Shown here piece after piece: positions 20,796 through 27,576 of a stretch of 64,000 bases of DNA. The notes beneath the pieces are model-generated. The model did not search any database. It was not told the origin of the DNA and saw only the letters and a list, made by a program, of their open reading frames with translations. The stretch covers positions 124,001 through 188,000 of the forward strand of contig NZ_LATM01000009.1 of NCBI RefSeq assembly GCF_000972495.1, written 5' to 3'. The translations under genes were made by a program, and so were the position numbers. Within the stretch, counting starts at the first letter, position 1, and each line of letters begins with the position of its first letter. Source of the stretch: Hymenobacter terrenus (lineage in GTDB: Bacteria > Bacteroidota > Bacteroidia > Cytophagales > Hymenobacteraceae).

Positions 20796-22038
20796 CGGGC
20801 GCCGCGTTTCGAGAGGTCAGCGGGTCGCCAACGGTAAAGAAATTGCTGGTCCACAAGTAGCCCAGCGGCGAGCCGTCCTCCACCATCTGCTTCACATGGG
20901 GAATGTCGGCCGTGCGCGTAGCTTGGGTGTAGCCATCCGGCCCGCGGTGCAAAATCCAGACTTGCTCCGGTTCGAAGGAATCGAGCAGAAATGGCGAATG
21001 CGTGGCCATGAGCAGCTGTCGCGTCTCAGTGGCTTTCATCAATTCCTCCGCCAGCCGGGTCAGGAGGCGCGGGTGCAGCTCATTCTCCGGCTCCTCCAGG
21101 CCCAGCAGCCCCGCCGCGTTCGGCTCATAGAGCAGCGTGAGCAGGGCCGCCAGCCGCATGGTGCCGTCCGACATGTACTGCGCCGGCAGCGGCTTCTCAA
21201 ACGGCCCATCCCTGAAACGCAGCAGCAACCGCTCATCAGAAGTTATTTCCGGCACGATGTCGGCCAGCCCCGGCACCCAGCCCCGCATTTGCGCCGTGAT
21301 GTTGGCTAATACGTCCGGGTGCTTGGTGTGCAGGTGATAGAGGACGTTGGGCAGGTTGTCGCCGTTGGGCGAGAGCTTTTCGCGCGGCCCAGCGTCGGAG
21401 TAACCTTTCAGGTGGTCGTCGGTGAGGTGGACGTAGCGGTAGGAGGAAAGAACATTCGCAACCCACAAAGCAAGTGCCCAAGGCTGCTGAATTGTTTCAG
21501 CAGTGACTAACGCAGAAGAAAGTAACGACCTCGATTTCGCGTTGATATAACTGTTTCCTATGTTATCAAAGTAGCCATTGACCTTTTCTATATTTTCGAA
21601 ACCTTCATATCGCGGATGATTGACGGCTGAGCGGTCTAGATAAAAAAGGCGCTCCAAATTAGCATCCACCAAGCTTAATACTTCATCTGCAACAAATGCT
21701 GTTGCATTGCTTTCGTCGAGGACAATCTTATAATGCAGATGAGGGGTTTTATTGTCAAAATAAATTTCTACCTCAAACTCAATATTCCCCTCACTCCCCC
21801 GCGTCCGCATTCCCGCAAATCGGTTCCGTTTCTCCCACGCCCCCACCAAATTCCCCCGCACTGCCTCCGCCAGAAAATCCAGGGCATCCAGCACCGTGGA
21901 TTTCCCGCTGCCATTCGGTCCGATGAACACCGTGAGCGGCGTGAGGTCGCGAAACTCCACGTCGCGGAGGGCGCGGTAGTTTTTAATGCGCAGGTACGTG
22001 AGGCGGGGCACGGCCGGAGCCTGGGCGCGAGTGTGCAT
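20785..22038 (-). CDS. AAA family (AAA_21/RecF-like) ATPase
   Basis: The 417-residue protein is an SMC/RecF-type ATPase: LRIKNYRALRDVEFRDL, Walker A FIGPNGSGKST at about residue 40, LGLEEPENELHPRLL (Walker B with the catalytic Glu) and LMATHSPFLLDSF (the His switch) near the C terminus. The middle part has no recognised domain and probably forms the coiled-coil or helical insertion. The ATG at 22038 (MHTRAQ) precedes the conserved start; 21 more codons are possible upstream. It is followed by the overlapping DUF4276 gene. ATPase/TOPRIM pairs of this kind are frequent in phage-defence loci; here that is an inference from context. Confidence 0.85.
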   Translation of the reverse strand: MHTRAQAPAVPRLTYLRIKNYRALRDVEFRDLTPLTVFIGPNGSGKSTVLDALDFLAEAVRGNLVGAWEKRNRFAGMRTRGSEGNIEFEVEIYFDNKTPHLHYKIVLDESNATAFVADEVLSLVDANLERLFYLDRSAVNHPRYEGFENIEKVNGYFDNIGNSYINAKSRSLLSSALVTAETIQQPWALALWVANVLSSYRYVHLTDDHLKGYSDAGPREKLSPNGDNLPNVLYHLHTKHPDVLANITAQMRGWVPGLADIVPEITSDERLLLRFRDGPFEKPLPAQYMSDGTMRLAALLTLLYEPNAAGLLGLEEPENELHPRLLTRLAEELMKATETRQLLMATHSPFLLDSFEPEQVWILHRGPDGYTQATRTADIPHVKQMVEDGSPLGYLWTSNFFTVGDPLTSRNAAPDAR

Positions 22039-22160
22039 AAGTAGCAGAGTTTTCCACAAAGTAAGGCCCCCGGGCCGTAGCGCGAACACTGTAGTTCGCA
22101 CCCCCGCGCCGATTCAACGATTAACGTTCGGGAACGCGGACTACAAGGCCGCGCTACGCC

Positions 22161-22700
22161 CTACCCTACGAACTCGGCCCGCAGCTCCGCCAGTTCGGCC
22201 ATGCGGGCCTGGTAGCCGGCATACTCCCCAAACAGCTCCCCCCACTCGGCCTGGAAGCGGGCCAGATAGCCCAGCGTCTCATGCAGCTGGGCATCGTAGG
22301 CCGCAGCGGGTATGCCGTTGTGGTCGACCTGCACGGCGCGCATTTCTTCGCCAAACGAGGTGAGGTAGGCCGATGCCATGAAGTCGCTGGCCGTGGCCAC
22401 CGCAATGGCGTCGGCGAGCGTCAGGTCCCAGGTTGGCCGGTCGTCGTCGCTCGGGGTGTCGGCAGGTGCTTGGGTGGCGGGCAGGGCATCGAGCAGGGCC
22501 CGGCCGGTGGTGTGCAACGCCTGCAACGCCGCCGGCTCCAACAGCCCCCGGGCCAGCACGGCGGTTTTCAGGTCGAAATCGAACAGCTCGTTGCTGAGAA
22601 TTTGCAGGGCCATGTGCGTCGAGGAGAGCACAAACGGCAGCATGGCGCCATCGGCGTAAATACCGATTACAATGTGGTCGGGAGCAGGGTCGGGCGTCAT
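22161..22700 (-). CDS. Hypothetical protein, 179 aa
   Basis: I do not recognise a family. The start MTPDPAPDHIVIGIYADG leads into a mixed alpha/beta N-terminal part (LPFVLSSTHMALQILSNELFDFD) and then helices (ADAIAVATASDFMASAYLTSFGEEM and LHETLGYLARFQAEWGELF, each read in parts). No signal peptide or membrane segment is present. It lies downstream of another unknown gene on the same strand and about 120 bases upstream of the ATPase gene, so it may belong to the same accessory block. The ATG at 22700 was preferred to upstream codons that add a basic tail. Confidence 0.55.
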   Translation of the reverse strand: MTPDPAPDHIVIGIYADGAMLPFVLSSTHMALQILSNELFDFDLKTAVLARGLLEPAALQALHTTGRALLDALPATQAPADTPSDDDRPTWDLTLADAIAVATASDFMASAYLTSFGEEMRAVQVDHNGIPAAAYDAQLHETLGYLARFQAEWGELFGEYAGYQARMAELAELRAEFVG

Positions 22701-22824
22701 GGGCAGGGGATGAGAGATGGAGAAACTAAGTAAGGCATTCATTCCCATATCCCCATGATTTCGCAGCCTGCAAACATGGGATAAAGCTACGCCACTACTC
22801 AACTTACGGCCCCCCAAAAACAAA

Positions 22825-22852
22825 CCAGCCGCCCCCGAACCTGGGAGCGGCT
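22825..22852. repeat. CCAGCCGC-type stem-loop, copy 1
   Basis: CCAGCCGC followed by a GC-rich loop and GCGGCT forms a stem. The segment is preceded by ACAAA. Similar elements lie at 23837-23867 and 24515-24542. Confidence 0.5.
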
Positions 22853-22876
22853 AGCGAAGCGGGCCGCCGCCGGCAC

Positions 22877-23575
22877 CTAGTAGCTTTCCTTCTGGAAACC
22901 GAACTCGCGCAGCACGTTCTTATACGTGTCGGGGTAGTGGGCCTTGATGAGGTTGATGAGGGCCTTGAGCACCTTGCGCACGGGCTTTTCCTGCACGTTT
23001 TTCTCGCCGGTTTCGCCGGCAGCGATGCTTTCGGTTTTGGCGCGGTCGCCCACCAGCCCGACGTATTCTTTGGCGATGGGGGCCCAGAAGGCCTTGCCGT
23101 ACTTGCGCTCGTCGTAGCCGTGGGCGTGGATGGCGGCTACCAGCTTGGCCAGGGCTTTGGCCCGGGCGGGGCGGGCGCCGGGCAGGCGCTGGTTTTTGCC
23201 CTCGGCCTTGATGCCGAACTCGGCATAGTAGGCTTCGTCGGCCTCGTCGTCGTGGTCTTCGGCCAGGTAGCCTTTCACAAAGGTCAGGGCTTTGTCAATC
23301 TGGGCGTCGAGGGTGCGCAGGCGCTGGGCCTGGGGGCCGCGGTCGTCGCGGGCCGCGTCGGCGGTGTCGAGGCTGTCGAAATAGGCCTGCGCCTGGGGCA
23401 GAAACGCGGCTTTGGTTTTCCAAAGCAGGTCGCCGAGGGCGGAGGTTTGCCAGAAGTTGGCCGCGCTCACGGCCAGGGTGGCCAGTTCCAGCTGGCCGAA
23501 GGGCAGGTTGGGGGTGTAGGTGGGCTCGTTGCCGGATTGGTCGGGGGCCGGCGTGCCGGTAGGTTCAGGACTCAT
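22877..23575 (-). CDS. Hypothetical protein, 232 aa, helical
   Basis: The family is not recognised. The product is soluble and mostly helical, with an N-terminal Pro/Asp-rich tail (MSPEPTGTPAPDQSGNEP), an acidic stretch (LAEDHDDEADEAYY) and a basic C-terminal part (VRKVLKALINLIKAHYPDTYKNVLREFG in two helices). The ATG at 23575 is the last that precedes the conserved-looking body; the frame stays open far upstream, but only because it crosses the GC-rich palindromic repeat array. Its position beside that array and beside the toxin-antitoxin locus marks it as part of the accessory block. Confidence 0.55.
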   Translation of the reverse strand: MSPEPTGTPAPDQSGNEPTYTPNLPFGQLELATLAVSAANFWQTSALGDLLWKTKAAFLPQAQAYFDSLDTADAARDDRGPQAQRLRTLDAQIDKALTFVKGYLAEDHDDEADEAYYAEFGIKAEGKNQRLPGARPARAKALAKLVAAIHAHGYDERKYGKAFWAPIAKEYVGLVGDRAKTESIAAGETGEKNVQEKPVRKVLKALINLIKAHYPDTYKNVLREFGFQKESY

Positions 23576-23664
23576 AAACAAGTTGGTATTAAGTGAATAA
23601 TGCGCCGTAAGGTAGAGCGTATCATCCATATTCCTGCCTATTCGGGTGCCCCAGCGCACCACTC

Positions 23665-23830
23665 GGGTTCCGAGGAGGGTTCTGGGGCCGCCCCAGCGCC
23701 TTACTCCGGTTGTCAGGAAGGCCCTGGGGCGGCCCCAGAACCCTCCTCCGATTCGAGGCCGGGCCTGGGGCCGCCCCAGAGCCTGCCTCGGAACCCAAGT
23801 AGGGCGCTGGGGCGGCCCCAGGGCCTCCAA
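23665..23830. repeat. BIME-like array of four palindromic units in alternating orientation
   Basis: Four 15-base cores lie at 23682-23696, 23724-23738, 23765-23779 and 23807-23821, 41-42 bases apart. Cores 1 and 3 read CTGGGGCCGCCCCAG and cores 2 and 4 read the reverse complement, CTGGGGCGGCCCCAG. Flanks repeat in the same alternating way: GAGGAGGGTT before core 1 is the complement of AACCCTCCTC after core 2, and GGGTTCCGAGG before core 1 is the complement of the flank of core 3. The array is therefore built of inverted neighbours, like enterobacterial BIMEs, and lies between a minus-strand and a plus-strand gene. Confidence 0.85.
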
Positions 23831-23836
23831 CACCAC

Positions 23837-23867
23837 CCCAGCCGCTCCCGGGGCGGGGGCGGCTGGG
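23837..23867. repeat. CCAGCCGC-type stem-loop, copy 2
   Basis: CCCAGCCGC at the left pairs with GCGGCTGGG at the right around a GC-rich loop. It lies just after the BIME-like array and just before the promoter of the DUF433 gene. Confidence 0.6.
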
Positions 23868-23878
23868 AGAAACCCTAG

Positions 23879-23886
23879 TATCTTAG
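23879..23886 (+). promoter_or_regulatory. Candidate -7 box of the DUF433/DUF5615 locus
   Basis: TATCTTAG differs from TANNTTTG at one position and ends four bases before the ATG at 23891, the same short spacing as for proB. Confidence 0.35.
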
Positions 23887-23890
23887 CCCT

Positions 23891-24115
23891 ATGGAATCTT
23901 TGCAGCATCGCATCACCACCAACCCGCGCCAGTGCGGCGGCCGGCCCTGCATCCGCGGCATGCGCATCCGCGTGGCCGACGTGCTTCAACTCTTCGCCGC
24001 TGGCCTCACGGCCGAGCAGATTCTGGCCGAGATGCCCGACCTCGAAGCCGCCGACCTGCAAGCCGCCCTGCAATACGCCGCCCGCCAAATTGACTACCCG
24101 CGTCTGGCCGCATGA
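23891..24115 (+). CDS. DUF433 family antitoxin
   Basis: The 74-residue protein matches DUF433 over its length: HRITTNPRQCGGRPCIRGMRIRVADVLQLFAAGLTAEQIL (read in two parts) and ADLQAALQYAARQIDYP. CGGRPCIRGxRI is the family signature, a small winged-helix DNA-binding fold. DUF433 proteins are the antitoxin partners of DUF5615 (PIN-like) toxins, and the next gene overlaps the stop codon by four bases (ATGA). The antitoxin would repress its own operon and neutralise the toxin, but the toxin frame here is interrupted. Confidence 0.88.
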   Translation: MESLQHRITTNPRQCGGRPCIRGMRIRVADVLQLFAAGLTAEQILAEMPDLEAADLQAALQYAARQIDYPRLAA

Positions 24116-24456
24116 CCCTCTGGATTGACGCGCACTTCTCGCTCCTCATCGCAGCCTGGATAAAGTGAAAATTCCCCGTTGAGGCTGTGGCCCTGCGTAC
24201 ACTAGGCCTACGCGATGCGGAGGACGAAGAAATATTCCAGGCTGCTAAAGCCGCCGGGGCCGTAGTCCTCGCCAAAGACGCCGACTTCCGCCACCTGCTC
24301 AACCTGTTCGGCCCGCCACCCCAGGTTATCTGGCTCACCTGCGGCAACACTTCCAATGAGCGCCTGCAAGAAGTGCTGCTCGCCACCCTGCCCGCCGCCA
24401 TAGAGTTGCTGGAAGCCGGGGAGCCCTTCGTGGAGATTGGCAACCTGCGGCCTTAG
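24112..24456 (+). pseudogene. DUF5615 PIN-like toxin with in-frame stop codon
   Basis: The frame starts at ATG 24112, overlapping the antitoxin stop, and reads MTLWIDAHFSLLIAAWIK, then TGA at 24166-24168, then KFPVEAVALRTLGLRDAEDEE, FQAAKAAGAVVLAKDADF and a CGNTSNERL block to the stop at 24456. The first 18 codons and the rest stay in one frame and together make a full-length DUF5615 (about 114 residues). The stop removes the first strand with its Asp from the nuclease core. A restart at GTG 24187 would lack WIDA. The toxin is therefore probably inactive, unless the stop is a sequencing error. Confidence 0.85.
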
Positions 24457-24514
24457 CGCCGCCCCGGGGCCGCCGGGCCGCCGCGGCTCAAGAAGCTTAG
24501 GTTTCCAAAACAAA

Positions 24515-24542
24515 CCAGCCGCTCCTGGGGCGGAGTGGCTGG
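24515..24542. repeat. CCAGCCGC-type stem-loop, copy 3
   Basis: CCAGCCGCTCC, a short loop and GGAGTGGCTGG form the stem; the segment is again preceded by ACAAA as in copy 1. It lies between the broken toxin gene and the AT-rich two-gene unit. Confidence 0.55.
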
Positions 24543-24573
24543 AGAAGCTTAGGGTTCTCTTTTAACCCAAAGA

Positions 24574-25668
24574 CTAAGAAGCTCTTATTTCACGTATTGA
24601 AAAAGTGTCTATTTCAACCATTCGCAAATAATATTTTCTCTGCACTGCCCTACCGGTAATACGGATATATCGATTGCTTCTATGAGCTTCTAGCGCAATT
24701 TCATATTGGTCATTTGTTAATGAATTAATATGAATTGGCAATACTCCGCGGCCATTTCTGTTTACTACAATTGATTTTCTTTGGCCTTTAACATTGTGAG
24801 ATTTCAGTTCAACAACCTTTCCCCAACTAGATATTTCCACTGGGCTCGAAAGGGAATTACCCACAAACTCAATGTATCTATCCAAGTTGTCATAAGCAGC
24901 TTCATCTACACAACCAGATTGGATAGTGCGTGTAAAGTCTTGCTCAGGTTTAAAGTAAAAGTTCACACTTTCAGCATTAGTCTTTTTCAAGAAACTGCTA
25001 ATGTCAGTAAGCAACTTAACATTAATTAAACTTGAGTATTCATCTATAGCAGGCCTATCAAAAGCAACAATACCCGTCGTTACTTTTTCAAATACAAATG
25101 ACAATACATCTGCAAGCTTATTATTGATAACACTTGAATCCAATGCTTCTACACCAATAAGCGGTGCAGTAATACGACCAACAGGCAGCTTTATTCTTGA
25201 AACGAAGCTACCTTTTTGTGTCTGCATAAATTCACACTTATTCAAGTATGTTTCTGCTTCTTCAGGAACATCAACACCTAGTGCATCATTCACGATACAA
25301 AAGCTTGCATTGTGCAGAAGTATTTTTTTCAGCTCTTGGATATGAGATTCATAAATATGGAATGGTATAGTACCTGATGCTGTAATCTCATCTACTATCT
25401 GTATTGATAATGTGCCATTTCCGCTATCTGAGAACATGGTCTCTGCCATTTCATCAGAAAGATTATATAGTTCGCAAATAGTACGAACTATTCTATCAAG
25501 ATGAATGCTACTTTTCGCTTCTTGTTGCTGTGGCACAGTCAACACGAAATCATCTATCATGCTGTTAGGTGCACGATAAGCAACAAATTTGTTATTGGCT
25601 TTTTCTTGAAGCCAATTACTTCCTCTTAAGAAGCTGATGATACCTTCGCTAGTGTACTGACTTTCCAT
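24574..25668 (-). CDS. Unknown protein, 364 aa, in an AT-rich unit with the DUF4365 gene
   Basis: I do not recognise the family. The soluble protein has no signal peptide or membrane helix. The N-terminal third is helical (LDRIVRTICELYNLSDEMAETMF); the middle has VNDALGVDVPEEAE and an Arg-Ile-Lys strand; the C-terminal part is beta-rich and basic (RSNRYIRITGRAVQRKYYLRMVEID), possibly nucleic-acid binding. Base composition is clearly lower in GC than the flanking genes, and codons are A/T-ending, signs of transfer. It lies four bases downstream of the DUF4365 gene, so the two are one operon. A role beside a nuclease-like partner is only inferred. Confidence 0.7.
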   Translation of the reverse strand: MESQYTSEGIISFLRGSNWLQEKANNKFVAYRAPNSMIDDFVLTVPQQQEAKSSIHLDRIVRTICELYNLSDEMAETMFSDSGNGTLSIQIVDEITASGTIPFHIYESHIQELKKILLHNASFCIVNDALGVDVPEEAETYLNKCEFMQTQKGSFVSRIKLPVGRITAPLIGVEALDSSVINNKLADVLSFVFEKVTTGIVAFDRPAIDEYSSLINVKLLTDISSFLKKTNAESVNFYFKPEQDFTRTIQSGCVDEAAYDNLDRYIEFVGNSLSSPVEISSWGKVVELKSHNVKGQRKSIVVNRNGRGVLPIHINSLTNDQYEIALEAHRSNRYIRITGRAVQRKYYLRMVEIDTFSIREIRAS

Positions 25669-25672
25669 AATC

Positions 25673-26188
25673 TTAGGCGTAGTACTCGCTGAACTTAGTA
25701 TCTAGGAACTGTAGACTTAGTGAATTTGCTTTAGGAATGGTAATCCTAATGGATTCGGTATTGGTTGTGTATTCGGCGGTCTGCTCAGGAACATACCAGT
25801 AAGCGCATTTTGCAAGAGCAATTTCGTGCTCCCTTATGCTTAGCCATAAGTCACGGTTGTCAGGCAAGACCATTACTATTAGTATAAGAGGCGCAGAAGA
25901 GCCCCTCCGGTCAATCAAGTCGTTATACGACTTCACTTCCAAATCGTACTTGATATTCGTAGGCCCTGCCACAATACTAGCCTCACATGTGCATTTTAGT
26001 TGCACATCGATGAATTGACCTGAGTCTAACAACCTTCTTTTTCCTCCCCGATCATGCACTTTAACCTTGGAGATGGTCACATCTACTCCATGATCTAAGC
26101 TTGCTACCAAGCTTTTATAACCACCTCTACTTGCCAATAAGTCTAGGTAGTTTCTAGATAGCTGCTCTTTGATTTGCTCCTCGGTCAT
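25673..26188 (-). CDS. DUF4365 family, PD-(D/E)XK nuclease-like protein
   Basis: The 171-residue protein fits DUF4365: EQLSRNYLDLLASRGGYKSLVASLDHGVDVTI and FIDVQLKCT with D36 and Q63-x-K65, the metal-binding Asp and the QxK form of the PD-(D/E)XK motif. YDLEVKSYNDLI, LILIVMVLPDNRDLW and CAYWYVP are further family blocks. DUF4365 proteins occur alone or with partners in variable genome regions, and nuclease activity is suspected rather than shown. It is the first gene of the AT-rich operon; a hairpin terminator lies just upstream of it. Confidence 0.8.
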   Translation of the reverse strand: MTEEQIKEQLSRNYLDLLASRGGYKSLVASLDHGVDVTISKVKVHDRGGKRRLLDSGQFIDVQLKCTCEASIVAGPTNIKYDLEVKSYNDLIDRRGSSAPLILIVMVLPDNRDLWLSIREHEIALAKCAYWYVPEQTAEYTTNTESIRITIPKANSLSLQFLDTKFSEYYA

Positions 26189-26254
26189 ATTCGCCCCAGT
26201 GGTTGGTAGATACCATGCTGTGTTTGGGGCTGCTAATCTAGTCTTTATTTAACG

Positions 26255-26292
26255 TAAAAAAAGGGGAAGCACTGTGGTGCTTCTCCTTTTTA
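26255..26292. terminator. Strong bidirectional hairpin at the edge of the AT-rich unit
   Basis: AAAAAGGGGAAGCAC and GTGCTTCTCCTTTTT pair with one mismatch. On the minus strand it lies before the DUF4365 gene and after the ribonucleotide reductase fragment, so it probably was the terminator of that reductase gene. Confidence 0.75.
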
Positions 26293-26312
26293 TAAAGTTG
26301 CTATTGTTCTCC

Positions 26313-26444
26313 TTACCACCCGCACACCTCGCACCCCTCCGGGTTATCCAGCGAGCAACTCATATCGGCTTGGTTTTGCTCCACCAGACCCAGGGGCTCC
26401 AGGGTTTCGGCGGCTTGCTTTTCCACCGTGAACTTGATGGAAGC
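26313..26444 (-). pseudogene. 3'-terminal fragment of a ribonucleotide reductase large-subunit gene
   Basis: The minus strand reads ASIKFTVEKQAAETLEPLG, then LVEQNQADMSCSLDNPEGC and EVCGW before TAA at 26313. The end with paired Cys (CSLDNPEGCEVCG) is the redox tail of class I ribonucleotide reductase alpha subunits. Only 43 codons are left; a TAG directly precedes the fragment and nothing similar lies further upstream. It therefore marks a recombination junction. The terminator at 26255-26292 lies at the correct distance downstream. Confidence 0.75.
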
Positions 26445-26497
26445 CTAATATTACGTTGCATTTATGGCTCAGCCAACCCAAGATACTTATGCGTTGC

Positions 26498-26905
26498 TCA
26501 TTCCGGCACATGGTACGGGCCCGGAATCCGGCGCTCCCATTCCGCCTGCTCCTGCCGGGTCAAGGGGCCGTGTAGCGCAGGGTCGAGTTCCTGGTGGCCG
26601 TCGTAGCGCTTTTTATCCACTACGAAATAAAAGAGGCTGTCGGTTGGCACGTGAGTGAGGTGCCACGTAAGGGTGTCCGAGTAGCGCCAGTACTTGCCTT
26701 TGGTGAGCACGTAGCGGTCGTTCCATTTGGCCGAATCGCAGCCGCCCGGAATCACCGGCTCCGTGCCCTCGCCCCGATAGATGTTTGTGTAGTCGAAGCT
26801 GTCGCGCCACGCGAAGGTCATCCCGTCACCGACGTCGGTAGCGTAACCGTTGGCGCAACTCGCCAGGGCAGCGGCGCCCAAAAGCAACGTGAGCGGTTTT
26901 TTCAT
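26498..26905 (-). CDS. Putative lipoprotein, 135 aa, unknown function
   Basis: MKKPLTLLLGAAALASCANG is a lipoprotein signal with lipobox LASC (Cys at 17). The mature part is short, hydrophilic and rich in aromatic residues (FAWRDSFDYTNIYRG, YWRYSDTLTWHL), with no family I recognise. It overlaps the preceding truncated DUF4136 gene by four bases (ATGA). It is probably attached to the outer membrane. Confidence 0.6.
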   Translation of the reverse strand: MKKPLTLLLGAAALASCANGYATDVGDGMTFAWRDSFDYTNIYRGEGTEPVIPGGCDSAKWNDRYVLTKGKYWRYSDTLTWHLTHVPTDSLFYFVVDKKRYDGHQELDPALHGPLTRQEQAEWERRIPGPYHVPE

Positions 26906-27204
26906 TTTAGGAGCAGGGTGGGATTAATGCCAAACCAGTCCTTTCTGCGGCCTCCATGACCACCCATTCGGATAGGCACTACGTAGTCGTTCAACAGTAG
27001 GCTGGTTGTCCGTTGCTCGTTAGTAGTTGTCAGGCAAAAGCCTTCGGTTTTTACCTGAGTCTCCGCCCAGGTAAACGTGCGGTATTTGGCAAAGTTGACG
27101 CCGGGCTGTTGTTGCACGGTCACTCTGGGAGAGCACGCGCTGAGCCACACCAGCAGCACGCACAAAGAGAGAGTATGCTGGGCTTTACCGGGTCCGTTCG
27201 GCAA
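26902..27204 (-). pseudogene. Truncated DUF4136 lipoprotein gene
   Basis: The first 55 or so residues (LLVWLSACSPRVTVQQQPGVNFAKYRTFTWAE, read in parts; lipobox LSAC) are the start of a DUF4136 lipoprotein, a family of about 180 residues. After TQVKT the similarity stops, and the remaining 46 residues (TTTNEQRTTSLLLNDY...) look like translated intergenic DNA fused in frame. The core of the domain is missing, so this is a deletion remnant that may still make a short exported peptide. Confidence 0.6.
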
Positions 27205-27576
27205 AGGTTATCGACCAGCTTAGGGGTAAAATAGCACCGTAGAGGCTCTTTTCGACCGATTTTCACCACCCAACCGGGCTCCACGGCCACCCGGTTGGCA
27301 AGACGCATTTATTAGCTCCTACCTCGTCTGGCTTCCAGGATTCGGGCACCGCCATGCATAGGCTAGCTGCGACCTTTTAGCAGCGGCATTTATTTAGTTA
27401 GCCCAGCCATAACGAAAAGTAAGAACTTGGCTGTCCTGTATGAGTTAAGTATTAAAACATATTCCTTACTCAACCCATTATTCAAGTTTATCATGCACTG
27501 AATCCAAATTGCGACGCGGCCCCGTAGATTTTAATTGCGACAAGTGATTGTCTTTAGCCTATAAGTGCGACTTATT
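27205..27576. other. Divergent intergenic region, 372 bp
   Basis: It lies between the DUF4136 remnant (-) and the RsbQ-like hydrolase (+). It is AT-rich from about 27360 on and holds stop codons in all frames. No clear -33/-7 pair, hairpin or protein remnant was found. Confidence 0.4.

Noticed and set aside
23682..23821. Regular 41-42 base spacing of four repeats, considered as a CRISPR array.
   Set aside because: The repeats alternate in orientation, the spacers are related to each other and the cores are palindromes of 15 bases; no cas genes are near.
23576..24088. Extension of the 232-residue hypothetical protein upstream on the minus strand.
   Set aside because: The frame stays open only because it crosses the GC-rich palindromic array and the antitoxin gene; the sequence is not protein-like.
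24187..24456. A shorter toxin starting at GTG 24187.
   Set aside because: It would lack the first strand with Trp-Ile-Asp-Ala of DUF5615, so it is treated as part of a pseudogene.
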